A DNA stretch of 64,000 nucleotides, taken from Kribbella solani. GTDB lineage: Bacteria; Actinomycetota; Actinomycetes; Propionibacteriales; Kribbellaceae. Under the pieces are notes generated by a model. That model saw only the letters and a program-made list of their open reading frames with translations. It had not been told where the DNA came from and ran no database searches. Positions 51,101-60,095 of this stretch are shown here, piece by piece (the first letter of the stretch is position 1; every line of letters begins with the position of its first letter). The position numbers were made by a program, and so were the translations under genes. The stretch lies in contig NZ_JACHNF010000001.1 in the NCBI RefSeq assembly GCF_014205295.1, positions 3,286,001 to 3,350,000 of the forward strand, written 5' to 3'.

Positions 51101-51892
51101 ATGACCGACCCCACCACCCCCACGGACCCCAAGCCCGAAACCACCGCTGAGACCACCGCTGACACCACGGAGATCCCGGCTGTCCCGGCGGAGACCCCGA
51201 AGGCGGAAACCACCAAGGTCGCGGATCCCAAGGTCGCGGGCGATCCCAAGGCGGCGGATCCCGAGGTGGCGGGCGATCCCAAGGCGGCGGATCCCGAGGT
51301 GGCGGGCGATCCCAAGGCGGCGGGGTCCGAGGTGGCGGGCGATGTCAAGGTGGACGGGAAGAAGAAGCGCCGGGGGTTGCGTGGGGCCTGGGTGACGGTC
51401 GGTGGGGCGGTGGTTCTGCTGCTGGCGCTGTCGGTGGTCGGGTACGTGTGGGGGCTCGGGCCACTCAGCACCTTGAACGCCAAACGCGGAATCAACCCAC
51501 CGGCGAAGCTCGACGGCCTGGACCGGATCACCGACAAGGAGATCCGCGACCAGCTCCAGCTCGATCAGACCAAGGAAGCGCTCAGCCGGATCAACAACGG
51601 CAAACAAGCAACGGTCGAGGCGTACGGAACCATCGACGGCAACCGGATGTTCGTCATCATCGCCCTGCGCGGCAAGGTCGACATCGACAAGACCGTCGCG
51701 GATTCCGGCGCCACCCCGGACAAGATCAAGAAGGTCGGCAAGTCCACCTGCGTCGAGTCCACCGGCAACCTCCCGACCCAGTGCTATCGGGGCTCCAACA
51801 CCCTCACCGTCATCGCCCAGTCCGCCAACGAAGGTGTAACCGTCGACCAGGTAGAACCCGTAGCCGAAGAAGCCTTCAAAGCCATGCGCTGA
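51101..51892 (+). CDS. Membrane-anchored protein with repeat-rich N-terminus
   Basis: A 263-aa protein from the ATG at 51101. The cytoplasmic N-terminus (residues 1-85) is a low-complexity Thr/Pro/Ala/Asp/Lys segment with the undecapeptide GDPKAADPEVA repeated three times. A basic patch KKKRRGLRG precedes one transmembrane helix (about 95-117). The extracytoplasmic domain (~150 residues) has two Cys (KSTCVES, TQCYRG). No family recognised. GAGGAG near 51088 is the likely RBS. Confidence 0.65.
   Translation: MTDPTTPTDPKPETTAETTADTTEIPAVPAETPKAETTKVADPKVAGDPKAADPEVAGDPKAADPEVAGDPKAAGSEVAGDVKVDGKKKRRGLRGAWVTVGGAVVLLLALSVVGYVWGLGPLSTLNAKRGINPPAKLDGLDRITDKEIRDQLQLDQTKEALSRINNGKQATVEAYGTIDGNRMFVIIALRGKVDIDKTVADSGATPDKIKKVGKSTCVESTGNLPTQCYRGSNTLTVIAQSANEGVTVDQVEPVAEEAFKAMR
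51236..51334. repeat. 33-bp in-frame tandem repeat, 3 copies
   Basis: Copies at 51236-51268, 51269-51301 and 51302-51334, plus a partial fourth. Each encodes eleven residues of the type AGDPKAADPEV. The first two copies are identical. Confidence 0.9.
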
Positions 51893-51936
51893 CCCAAACC
51901 AACCCCACCCAAGAACCAGCTGAGGGCAGGCCTGGG

Positions 51937-52863
51937 TCAGGCGAGTAGGCCGGCTATGAGGGTCATGGTGGGGATGGAGAGGAGGGTGCTGAGGAGGACC
52001 GCGCTGCGGGCGAGGGTTTGGCTGGCTCGGTATTGGACTGCGTAGACGTAGACGTTCTGGGCCGTGGGGAGGGCCGCCAGGAGGGTGGGGGCCAGTAGGG
52101 CGGGGCCGTGGAGGTCCAGGAGCCAGCGGGCGGTGGCGTACGCGATCAGTGGTTGGGCGAGGGTTTTCAGGGTTACCGCGAGTACTACGTCTCGGCGGAG
52201 AGTGATCGAGTTCTTGGTGCCTGCGCTGAGGCTCAGGCCGTAGGCGATCAGGGCGACCGGGACAGCGGCGGCGGCGACCAGGTCGATGGGGCGCATCAGT
52301 AGGTCCGGCGGGTGGATGCCCAGGAGTGACACCAGTAGACCGAGTAGGGACGCGACGGTCAGCGGGTTGCGTAGTGGGCGGGTTATGACCGTACGAAGCG
52401 AGACGCGGCGGCCGCTGCCCTGGCGATCACCGTCCAGTACGGCGAACGCGATCGGTGCCATCACCAGCACCTGGAACAGCACGATCGGTGCCACCAAAGC
52501 GCCGTCGCCCAGTACGTACGCCGCGACTGGTACGCCCAGGTTGCCGGCGTTCACGTACGACGACGCGAGTACGCCGATCGTCGCCTCGGAGCGGGTGCGC
52601 CGCCAGATCAGGACAGCGACCAGCAGGAACAGCACCTGCACCGCGAACAGACTGACCAGGTTGGTGACCAGCACGACCGAGAAGATCGCCCGCAGGTCCG
52701 CCCGGGCGACCGTGGTGAACATCAGCGCCGGTGTCGCCACGTAGAACGCCAACCGGGACAGCACGAGCTCGTCCTGGGAGCGCAGTACGCCGAGGAGGCC
52801 GACGACGTACCCGAGCACGGCCACTGCGACTAGTGCGCCGAAAGCACCGACGACGGCGGACAC
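51937..52863 (-). CDS. AEC-family (auxin efflux carrier-like) transporter
   Basis: A 308-aa membrane protein with ten hydrophobic segments in the AEC/bile-acid-sodium-symporter fold. Family features are VLSRLAFYVATPALMF (TM2), SSYVNAGNLGVPVAAYVLGD (TM4), and QPLIAYATARWLL with LLAALPTAQNVYVYA. Bacterial AEC proteins export organic acids or related compounds, but the substrate is unknown. Monocistronic and convergent with the upstream gene. Confidence 0.88.
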   Translation of the reverse strand: MSAVVGAFGALVAVAVLGYVVGLLGVLRSQDELVLSRLAFYVATPALMFTTVARADLRAIFSVVLVTNLVSLFAVQVLFLLVAVLIWRRTRSEATIGVLASSYVNAGNLGVPVAAYVLGDGALVAPIVLFQVLVMAPIAFAVLDGDRQGSGRRVSLRTVITRPLRNPLTVASLLGLLVSLLGIHPPDLLMRPIDLVAAAAVPVALIAYGLSLSAGTKNSITLRRDVVLAVTLKTLAQPLIAYATARWLLDLHGPALLAPTLLAALPTAQNVYVYAVQYRASQTLARSAVLLSTLLSIPTMTLIAGLLA

Positions 52864-52985
52864 CTCAGCTACTCAGCGGCTCGGACACGCTCCGATGGTA
52901 CGGGTAAACGCTGTCCCAGGCGCCGGAGTGCTCATTCACCGGATGGTGACGTGCGGCACCTCAGCCCAACCGCGGGCGGCAGCTG

Positions 52986-53540
52986 TCAGTAGCCGTTGCC
53001 GCCGCCGGTGCTGCTCGGTGCGGACGACGGGCTGGACGACGGGTTGGATGACGGGCCTGACGAAGGCGCGGCGGCTGCGGTGGCGGTCGCGGCGTGCCAA
53101 GTGAAGGACATGCCGCCGAACGAGTCCTTGGCGTTGTTTCCCTTGCTCTGGCTTGGGCCGTTGTCCAGCTTGAAGGTGTACAGCGGCTTGCCCTGGTAGG
53201 TGAGTTGTTCCTGACCGGTGTCGGACCGTTTCATCAGCCCCAAACCGCTGACCGCCTTGGTCTCGGCGGAGGTACCGGTCGCCGGCACCCAGACACTGAC
53301 GCAGTCGCCCGTGCACTTGATCATGCCGCCGGTCTCCTGCTGCGCGAAGTACAGCGTGTTCCCGGACGGATCGACCAGGGCTTGGCCGACGCCGCTCACA
53401 TCATGCACGGAGACCATGCCACCGGCCGCCGGCGGCGAAGTAGTTCCATTGCTACTAGTTGCAGGGGAACTACTCCCGCACGCCGTCAGCGCGCCCAGCG
53501 CGGTTACCGTTGCTCCAAGCAACAAGACTGTGGTTTTCAT
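52986..53540 (-). CDS. Lipoprotein with secreted repeats (COG4315 type)
   Basis: A 184-aa lipoprotein: signal with lipobox LTAC (Cys21), linker of Ser/Thr/Pro, then the 'secreted repeat' domain with the motif LVDPSGNTLYFAQQETGG and a paired CTGDCVSVW, plus LTYQGKPLYTF, each typical of COG4315 proteins. The tail is a PSSxPSSxP low-complexity stretch ending in GGGNGY. The Cys pair may bind a metal or form a disulphide. Function unknown. Confidence 0.8.
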   Translation of the reverse strand: MKTTVLLLGATVTALGALTACGSSSPATSSNGTTSPPAAGGMVSVHDVSGVGQALVDPSGNTLYFAQQETGGMIKCTGDCVSVWVPATGTSAETKAVSGLGLMKRSDTGQEQLTYQGKPLYTFKLDNGPSQSKGNNAKDSFGGMSFTWHAATATAAAAPSSGPSSNPSSSPSSAPSSTGGGNGY

Positions 53541-53587
53541 CTGAGATCACCTCTCAGCCACAGATACGCACGATCACCCGAAAGGGT

Positions 53588-54847
53588 TCACCAGCTGTTG
53601 TTGGAGATCCCGGTACCGAGCATGACCTGGTCGTACGTGTTGCCGTCGTTGTCGTCGGTGTACGCCACCGCGACCTCGGCGTACGCGGAAACGGCGACTG
53701 TCATTTGCTCCTGCCGTCCCGTCGTCACCGAGCTGAGCTTCTGCGCGGACAGCCGACCGGTATCCGTACCGGCCGCACCGAAGCCACGCACCCACACGTC
53801 CGGATCGGCGCCCTGCACGGTCCAGCCGACGACTGTCTGTGCCTGATCGTCAATACCGACGGACGGCGCACTTCCGCCAGGGGCAACCTCCGTGTCCGCG
53901 TACCGCGCAGCACCCGTGGAAGTGAAGCTACGCGTCCAGACACCGGCAGTACCGGTGTGGTCCGACTCCCACGCAACAGCAAAGTCACCGTTGAAGTCAG
54001 CCGCCACCGCAGCGTGCTGTTGCTGACCAGCAGCCGTCGCGTTGGCCGACCGCCGGGACAGCGTGGCCGCGCCGTTGGTACGACCAAGCCGGACCAGTCC
54101 GACCTGGTAGAACCCGTTGCCGTCACTGTCGTCGTCCCACACCACAACCGCGTCACCGGAAGCAGACACCGCAACGTCCGGGTTGTGGTTCTGTCCAGTG
54201 GTCGCCGAAGCCGTGACTTCCCAGGCACGAGTCGTCGGACCGGTGTACCCAGCCGCTTTGACTGTCGGCTGCGCACCGGTCTGGATGTCCTCCCAGACCA
54301 CAGTGAACGCGACCGCGGCACCGGACGGCGCACCGTCGGGGTCCACAGCAACCCGCGGGTTGATCTGCTGCCCGGTAGCGCTGCTGTTCGCATTGCCCGA
54401 CGCAGTGACCGTGCCGGCCGTACTTACCACCCGATAGGGGATGTTGTAGTACCCGTTGCCGTCCGGATCGTCCTGCCAAACCACTACCGCGTTGCCCTTG
54501 TCATCCAGCCCGACGTCCGGAAGCAGATGCCTCCAGTTGGTGACACCGGTTCCACCACCGGCGGACAGCTTCGTCTCGTACACAGCAGCGCCGTTGTGGA
54601 ACAGCCGTAGGTAGATCTCACTGTGTACGTTGTCCGTCGCGTTGTCGGTATCGCGGTCGTCCTCCCAGACCACAGCGACGTACCCGTTGCGGTTGGTGGC
54701 GATCGCCGGCGTGTCCTGGTCACCAGTGGACACGCTGTTCGCAGTGACCCACGTCGGCGTCGCGACATGCGCGTCGGCAGTGGTAGCAGTGAAGGCCAGC
54801 GCAGTGGCTGCCAGCGCGGTGATAGCCAAGGTCTTCTTCATCATCAC
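53588..54847 (-). CDS. Secreted beta-propeller-like protein with calcium-type loops
   Basis: A ~419-aa secreted protein with a signal peptide (MKKTLAITALAATALA; cleavage after ADA). Blades begin with VAVVWEDDRDTD, VVVWQDDPDGNGYYN, VVVWDDDSDGNGFYQ and VAYTDDNDGNTYDQ, so an Asp-rich D-x-D-x-D-G loop follows each W/Y strand. This suggests a beta-propeller with Ca2+ loops. The gene overlaps the phoD stop (start GTG 54847; ATGs at 54844 and 54841), so the two are coupled. No catalytic motif seen. Confidence 0.65.
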   Translation of the reverse strand: MMMKKTLAITALAATALAFTATTADAHVATPTWVTANSVSTGDQDTPAIATNRNGYVAVVWEDDRDTDNATDNVHSEIYLRLFHNGAAVYETKLSAGGGTGVTNWRHLLPDVGLDDKGNAVVVWQDDPDGNGYYNIPYRVVSTAGTVTASGNANSSATGQQINPRVAVDPDGAPSGAAVAFTVVWEDIQTGAQPTVKAAGYTGPTTRAWEVTASATTGQNHNPDVAVSASGDAVVVWDDDSDGNGFYQVGLVRLGRTNGAATLSRRSANATAAGQQQHAAVAADFNGDFAVAWESDHTGTAGVWTRSFTSTGAARYADTEVAPGGSAPSVGIDDQAQTVVGWTVQGADPDVWVRGFGAAGTDTGRLSAQKLSSVTTGRQEQMTVAVSAYAEVAVAYTDDNDGNTYDQVMLGTGISNNSW

Positions 54848-56385
54848 ACCGCCTGCAGCCCGGGGTGGCCCTCTTGGACGACGAACGACTTCACCGTCGC
54901 GGCAGCGGCACCGTGCTCGGATACCTTTGCCACGTTACGGAAATCGGCCCGCAGCTCGGTCGGACTCAGCGTCGCGCGTACGTAGCCGCGCCGGTTGTTG
55001 TAGAACTGCAGCCACGGGTTCGTACCGACATCAGGCACCGTAGTAGCGCCGTCGCCGTCACCACTGGACGTGACCGAGCTGGTCACCAGTTCGGTGCCGA
55101 TCGTCGCTGAGTTGGCGTTGTTGTAGTCGGCCTTCAGATCGCTTGCCCAAGCACGGTGCACGTCACCGGTGAGTACGACCGGGTTCCGTACGCTCCTGTC
55201 CACCCAGCCCTGCTGGATGCGCGCCCGCGATGCGCGATACCCGTCCCAGGAGTCCATGCTCGCGCCGGTGGCGCTGAACCGCCGGGCGAAGAACACCTGC
55301 TGGCCGATGATGTCCCACGTACCCAGGTGCTGGCCCAGACCGTCCAGCAGCCAGCTCTCCTGCGCGTTGCCGGGCAGACTGCGGTTCGCCAGGTCGGCGT
55401 CCGAGCACTGCTTCCACCCGTCACCACAGGCCTGATCACTGCGGTACTGGCGCGTGTCGAGCATGTGGAACGTCGCCAGACTCCCCCAGCGCAACCGCCG
55501 GTACAGCTGGATGCTGTTGCCGCTGTTCACCTGCGCCGGACGCAGCGGCATGTTCTCGTAGTACGCCTGGTACGCCGCTGATCGCCTCGCGGTCCACTGC
55601 GCCGCGGTCAGCGCCGGTGTGTTGTTCTCGCGGATCGTCCCGGCGTAGTTGTTCTCCACCTCGTGGTCGTCCGGTACGACGATCCACGGTGCGACCGCAT
55701 GCGCCGCCTGGAGATCCGGGGCGGTCTTGTACTGCGAGTACCTGCGACGGTAGTCCGCCAATGAAACGATCTCGTTGCCGAGGTGCAGTCGCGTACGGCC
55801 GGTGGTCGCACCGTACTCGTAGATGTAGTCCCCGAGATGCAGAATGACGCCCGGGTTCTCCTCGGCCATCCGGCGGTAGACGGTGAAGTACCCCTCCTCG
55901 TAGTGCGAACAGGAGGTGAACGCCATCAGCAGGTCACGACCGGCAGCGCCGACCGCCGGCGTAGTACGCGTCCGGCCGACCGGTGACAGGTGCCCTTGCG
56001 CACGGAAACGGTAGAAGTAGTCGGAGTCCGGACTGAGTCCCCCGGCGACGACATGTACGGAGTGCGAAGCGGCGTACTTCGCGGTGACCGTACCGGACGC
56101 GACCAGCGTGCTGAACGTGTCAGTGGTCGACACCTGCCAGTCCACGGCGACATCAGCATTCGCCATGCCACCTTGGCCATCTGCATTCAATGGAGTTGGA
56201 GCCAGGCGGGTCCAGAGCACGACGCTGTTCGCGTCTGGTTCACCAGATGCGATGCCTAGCTGGAACGGATACGGGACGGCGGCGGTTGCGGTGATCACCG
56301 AGGACTGGGCGGCAGCCGGTAGGGCGCCGGCCCCGGCCACGGCGAGTCCGCCGAGAACAAGGGTCCTGCGACTGATTGGGCTCAT
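54844..56385 (-). CDS. phoD: PhoD-family alkaline phosphatase/phosphodiesterase
   Basis: A Tat-exported Ca/Fe-type PhoD acting on phosphate esters outside the cell. The 513-aa precursor starts at 56385 with SRRTLVLGG (twin Arg). Catalytic motifs include CSHYEEG, LGDYIYEYG, PDDHEVENNYAG (metal Asp/His), and VVLTGDVHRAWASDL. PhoD uses 2 Ca and 1 Fe. The downstream Ca-loop secreted protein overlaps it, so they form one unit. Phosphate limitation probably induces it; no PHO box was recognised. Confidence 0.92.
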   Translation of the reverse strand: MSPISRRTLVLGGLAVAGAGALPAAAQSSVITATAAVPYPFQLGIASGEPDANSVVLWTRLAPTPLNADGQGGMANADVAVDWQVSTTDTFSTLVASGTVTAKYAASHSVHVVAGGLSPDSDYFYRFRAQGHLSPVGRTRTTPAVGAAGRDLLMAFTSCSHYEEGYFTVYRRMAEENPGVILHLGDYIYEYGATTGRTRLHLGNEIVSLADYRRRYSQYKTAPDLQAAHAVAPWIVVPDDHEVENNYAGTIRENNTPALTAAQWTARRSAAYQAYYENMPLRPAQVNSGNSIQLYRRLRWGSLATFHMLDTRQYRSDQACGDGWKQCSDADLANRSLPGNAQESWLLDGLGQHLGTWDIIGQQVFFARRFSATGASMDSWDGYRASRARIQQGWVDRSVRNPVVLTGDVHRAWASDLKADYNNANSATIGTELVTSSVTSSGDGDGATTVPDVGTNPWLQFYNNRRGYVRATLSPTELRADFRNVAKVSEHGAAAATVKSFVVQEGHPGLQAV

Positions 56386-56501
56386 GAGCCTCACCTTCAC
56401 GGGTACTCAGGGCGGCAGGCTCCCGATCAGTCGAACTCTTCGGGAACCTTGAGAGTGTGTTGGTGGTTCGTGCCCATGATTACGCAGTTTCGGTAACTTT
56501 C

Positions 56502-56873
56502 CTACAGGACGAGAATGAGCAAAACCGCGGCAGGAACGCCTTCGAGCAGGCTGTTCAGCCAGAGTCGCCGCTCCGTTACGAGTAGGACGATCGCCAGGAA
56601 AACGTGCTGAGCGGCAGTGAACGCGACCAGCGCTTCGCCTTGCGGAACATGGCCGGCGCGCGCCAGTACGACGCCGAGCGCCAGCGCGACGGCAGTGGTC
56701 AGGTTGTAGAAACCGAGGTTCACGATCCACAGCCGTACCGCGCCGAAGTCTCCGCGTTCGAGCAGGAACAGCGGATACAGCCGGGGATTGCGGTAGCAGA
56801 ACGACTCCATCAGCCAGACACCCGCCAGCAGGACGGCGATCACCACCGCAAGCACCTGCGCGGCGCCGTTCAC
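56502..56873 (-). CDS. DUF1304-like membrane protein
   Basis: A 123-aa protein with four hydrophobic helices, including LAVVIAVLLAGVWLMESFCY, FYNLTTAVALALGVVL and the C-terminal VPAAVLLILVL. The spacing of the ESF and YNL motifs resembles DUF1304. It is divergent from the LuxR regulator across about 150 bp, so a regulatory link is possible. Function unknown. Confidence 0.6.
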   Translation of the reverse strand: MNGAAQVLAVVIAVLLAGVWLMESFCYRNPRLYPLFLLERGDFGAVRLWIVNLGFYNLTTAVALALGVVLARAGHVPQGEALVAFTAAQHVFLAIVLLVTERRLWLNSLLEGVPAAVLLILVL

Positions 56874-57021
56874 GGCATGACCCCACGTTCCGTGTTCATG
56901 CTCGCGACGCTAGCCACGCGCGTACGCGGCCGGAATCCCGTACCGCGAGGCTCCGTCACCCGCCCGGATTCCCCAGATTCGTGGGATGGGCGGCGGGCGG
57001 ACGACGGCGCATACTGAGCGC

Positions 57022-58071
57022 ATGTGGGAGGGCCGGGCGCTGGCCGCGCGCCGGGACATCGCGGCGCTGGCGACGTCGGGGCTGGGCGTCGCCGACCTGC
57101 ACGCGGCCGCGATCGAGGTGGTCGAGCGAGTGGTCGGCAGCGAGCTGACCTGCTGGGCCGGGATCGACCCGGGCACGTTGGTGATCAGCTCGATGACCAG
57201 CGGCCGGTCGCGGATTCCGCCCGAGTACGAGCCACGGCTGGCCGAGACCGAGTACGCCGGGTCGGTGCCCAATTCGTTCGCCGAGCTGGCCCGGACCGCG
57301 TACCCGGTCGCGCGGCTCTCCGACCTGCCGCACCGCGAGGTGGTCGGGCACCGGCGGCTGAACGAGGTGTGGCGGCCGCTCGGCATCGAGCATGAGGTGC
57401 GGACCACTTTCAGCGTCGACGGAGACTGCTGGGGAGCGGCCGGATTCGTCCGTGGCGGTTCGGATTTCAGCGATCGGGAGGTGGAGTTCCTCGGGACGGT
57501 CGCGCCGGTGATCGGGGCCGCGACCCGGGTCGCGGTGCGGACGGACGCGCACGGGTACCGCGGCGGGGGTGGTCCGGCGATCGTCGTCACCGGACCGACG
57601 GGTGTACCGCGTGCCGTCACCGCGGCCGCCCGGATCTGGCAGGACGAGCTGAACGAGATCGCGCCCGGCCGGTTCGGCGTCCTGCTGCGCGCGGTCGTCA
57701 CCGGCACCCGGGCGGCGCGGGCCGGGACGTTCCAGGCGCGGGTTCAGACCGCGACCGGCGGCTGGGCGGTCCTGCAGGGCAGCCGCCTAATCGGCGACGG
57801 CGAGGACGAAGTGGTCGTGACGATCGAGCCGGCGTCCGGCCGGCAGCTGGTCGGGATGCTGCTGGCCGCGTACGGGCTGACTGCCCGTGAACGCGAGATC
57901 TGCCTCGAAGTGATGACCGGCCACTCCACCGCCGCGATCGCGGACCGGCTGTCGATCTCGCCGCACACCGTCCAGGACCACCTGAAGGCAGCGTTCACCA
58001 AGGTTGGCGTCCGCAGCCGCGGCGAGCTGGTCGCAACCCTGCGACCGGACGACCCGACAGCCAAGCCGTAA
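57022..58071 (+). CDS. LuxR-family regulator with GAF-like domain
   Basis: A 349-aa regulator from the ATG at 57022. A GAF-like sensor domain (residues ~10-170) precedes a short linker and a C-terminal LuxR HTH (LTAREREICLEVMTGHSTAA and IADRLSISPHTVQDHLKAAF) near residues 275-330. It lacks a receiver domain, so it responds to a ligand rather than phosphorylation. The upstream divergent DUF1304 gene is a candidate target. Confidence 0.88.
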   Translation: MWEGRALAARRDIAALATSGLGVADLHAAAIEVVERVVGSELTCWAGIDPGTLVISSMTSGRSRIPPEYEPRLAETEYAGSVPNSFAELARTAYPVARLSDLPHREVVGHRRLNEVWRPLGIEHEVRTTFSVDGDCWGAAGFVRGGSDFSDREVEFLGTVAPVIGAATRVAVRTDAHGYRGGGGPAIVVTGPTGVPRAVTAAARIWQDELNEIAPGRFGVLLRAVVTGTRAARAGTFQARVQTATGGWAVLQGSRLIGDGEDEVVVTIEPASGRQLVGMLLAAYGLTAREREICLEVMTGHSTAAIADRLSISPHTVQDHLKAAFTKVGVRSRGELVATLRPDDPTAKP

Positions 58072-58127
58072 CCGCCAGGTCATCAGCGCTCAGCCCGCAA
58101 CCGCCACACTACGGCCGGCGCCGGCCG

Positions 58128-59027
58128 TCACGTCATCGCTAGTTGCTTCCGATAGGTTCCCGGCGGTACGCCGAAGTCGCGTTTGAACGCCTTTGCGAAG
58201 GCGAACTCCGACGTGTACCCGATCTGCTTCGCGACCGTGGCCAGCGGCCGGTCGTGGTCGCGCAGCAGCCGCGCCGCCGTCGTCATCCGCCAGCGGGACA
58301 AGTACGTCAGCGGTGGTTCCCCGACCGCCTCCGTGAACCGGCGCGCGAACGCCGCCCGCGACAGCCCGACACCGGCTGCCAGCTCGGCGACCGTCCAGGC
58401 CGCGCCGGGCTGTTCGTGAATCAGCTCGAGCCCTTGGACGACGGCCGGATCGGTCAGCGCCCGCGCCCAGCCGCTCTCGGTCGGGCACTTGCTGTCTTCG
58501 AACCATGCCCGCAGGATCAGCACCAGCAACGCGTCGACCAGCGCCGGCACCACGGCCGCGGACCCCGGCCGCCGCGCGTCGAGCTCCTCACCCAAGATGC
58601 TGATTGCCGTATGCAACGACCTGTGCCGCCCCGGGTTCGCCGGCACGACAACCACGTCGGGCAACCTGCTCAACACCGGATGCGGCCGCTCACGGTCCAG
58701 CCGGTAGGTCCCGCACAGCAGCAGCGCGCGAGCACCCGGTCCGTCCAGCGGTTCCTCCACGGCCGGATCGAAGTCGACCAACGGTGAATCGGGGTGGTCG
58801 GCAAGCGCGTGGTCCAGGCCGCGCGGCAGCAGTACCGCGTCGCCCGGTCCGAGCGGGATCGGATCGCCGTCCGGCGGCAGCAACCACGCCGTACCCTGCA
58901 GGACCAGGTGGAAGGTGGCGCCGGACGAGCGCACGAACCGCAGCCCCCACGGCCCCCGGACGTCGGACCGCCCGGACGTCGCCGGGCCGGTCTTCATCGC
59001 GGTGACGACATCGGCCAGTACGTCCAT
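58128..59027 (-). CDS. AraC-family regulator with cupin sensor domain
   Basis: A 299-aa AraC-type activator: an N-terminal cupin domain (residues 5-185; LRFVRSSGATFHLVLQGTAW) and a C-terminal double HTH (WTVAELAAGVGLSRAAFARR; LATVAKQIGYTSEFAFAKAF). The ATG at 59027 was chosen because TATCAT ends 7 nt upstream, a leaderless arrangement; the start three codons earlier (59036) lies on the -10 box. It is divergent from the QOR2-like reductase, a common AraC target pattern. Confidence 0.9.
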   Translation of the reverse strand: MDVLADVVTAMKTGPATSGRSDVRGPWGLRFVRSSGATFHLVLQGTAWLLPPDGDPIPLGPGDAVLLPRGLDHALADHPDSPLVDFDPAVEEPLDGPGARALLLCGTYRLDRERPHPVLSRLPDVVVVPANPGRHRSLHTAISILGEELDARRPGSAAVVPALVDALLVLILRAWFEDSKCPTESGWARALTDPAVVQGLELIHEQPGAAWTVAELAAGVGLSRAAFARRFTEAVGEPPLTYLSRWRMTTAARLLRDHDRPLATVAKQIGYTSEFAFAKAFKRDFGVPPGTYRKQLAMT

Positions 59028-59151
59028 GGGATTCATGATACGCGCGCCGATCAAGACGATCAGACATAAATGTGCGCTTGGTGGACATACGGCCGCTCGA
59101 TCCGGCCGCCTAACGTCGGTGACACACGTTGACATCGCCGAAGGAGTACGG

Positions 59152-60003
59152 ATGAGTATCGTCGTCACCGCCGCCACCGGCCAGCTGGGCAGTCTCGTCA
59201 TCGACGAACTGCTCCAGCGGGTGCCCGCCGACCAGGTCGTCGCGGTCGCGCGGAACGCCGCCAAGGCCGCGCCGATCGCCGAACGCGGCGTCGAGGTGCG
59301 GATCGCCGACTACAACGACCGGGAGGCGCTGGCCAAGGCGTTCGGCGCCGGCGACACGGTGCTGCTGATCTCGGGTCTCGATCCGAACCGGCTGGACCAG
59401 CACAAGACCGTGATCGCCCTCGCGAAGGAGGCCGGCGTCGCGCGGATCGCGTACACGAGCGTTCTCGGCGGGCCGGAGGCCGACTTCGAGCTGGCGGCCG
59501 ACCACCGCGCCACCGAGCAGGCCATTCTCGACTCGGGGCTGCCGTACACGTTCCTCCGCAACGGCTGGTACAGCGAGGTCTACACCGACCAGATCCCGGT
59601 CCAGTTGGCGCACGGCGTGATCGGCAGCGCGGGTGACGGCCGGATCGCGTCGGCCGCGCGCCGGGACTACGCGGCCGCGGCGGCCGTCGTACTGACCGGC
59701 GACGGGCACGAGAAGCGGGCGTACGAGCTGAACGGCGACGTGTCGTTCACGCTGACCGAGTACGCCGCCGAGCTCGCCAAGCAGTCCGGGCAGACCGTTG
59801 CCTACAACAACGTCTCCCCCGCGGAACACCTGCAGGTGCTTACCGCCGCGGGCATCCCGGCGCAGTTCGCGCCGATCCTGGTCGGTGTCGACAACGCGAT
59901 CGAACGCGGCCTGCTGTCCGGCCGCGGCTCCGACCTCACCACCCTGATCGCCCGCCCCACCACCCCAGTCGCCGACACCATCGCGGCCGCCTTGAAGCGC
60001 TAA
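59152..60003 (+). CDS. NmrA/QOR2-like NAD(P)H quinone reductase
   Basis: A 283-aa atypical SDR (NmrA-like). The N-terminal Rossmann motif VTAATGQLGSLVIDEL lies at residues 5-20, and the C-terminal half is close to QOR2/YtfG (AYTSVLGGPEADFELAADH; TFLRNGWYSEVYTDQIP). Such enzymes reduce quinones with NADPH. ATG at 59152 with AAGGAG upstream. It is divergent from AraC, which probably controls it. Its stop lies in an outer inverted-repeat arm. Confidence 0.88.
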   Translation: MSIVVTAATGQLGSLVIDELLQRVPADQVVAVARNAAKAAPIAERGVEVRIADYNDREALAKAFGAGDTVLLISGLDPNRLDQHKTVIALAKEAGVARIAYTSVLGGPEADFELAADHRATEQAILDSGLPYTFLRNGWYSEVYTDQIPVQLAHGVIGSAGDGRIASAARRDYAAAAAVVLTGDGHEKRAYELNGDVSFTLTEYAAELAKQSGQTVAYNNVSPAEHLQVLTAAGIPAQFAPILVGVDNAIERGLLSGRGSDLTTLIARPTTPVADTIAAALKR

Positions 60004-60095
60004 CGACAGGAGGTGTCCGCGAAATCCGTCGATTTCGCGGACACCTCAGGCGTGCGCGGTCGTCTACGTAGACGACTACGTCCTGTCGTTAGCGC
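59997..60095. terminator. Nested inverted repeats between two converging genes
   Basis: A 15-bp outer repeat (59997-60011 with 60081-60095, perfect) contains both stop codons. Inside it is a 17-bp perfect hairpin with a 4-nt loop (60010-60026/60031-60047) and an 18-bp perfect palindrome at 60059-60076. The structure could fold as a three-way junction on either strand and acts at least as a bidirectional terminator. Confidence 0.8.
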
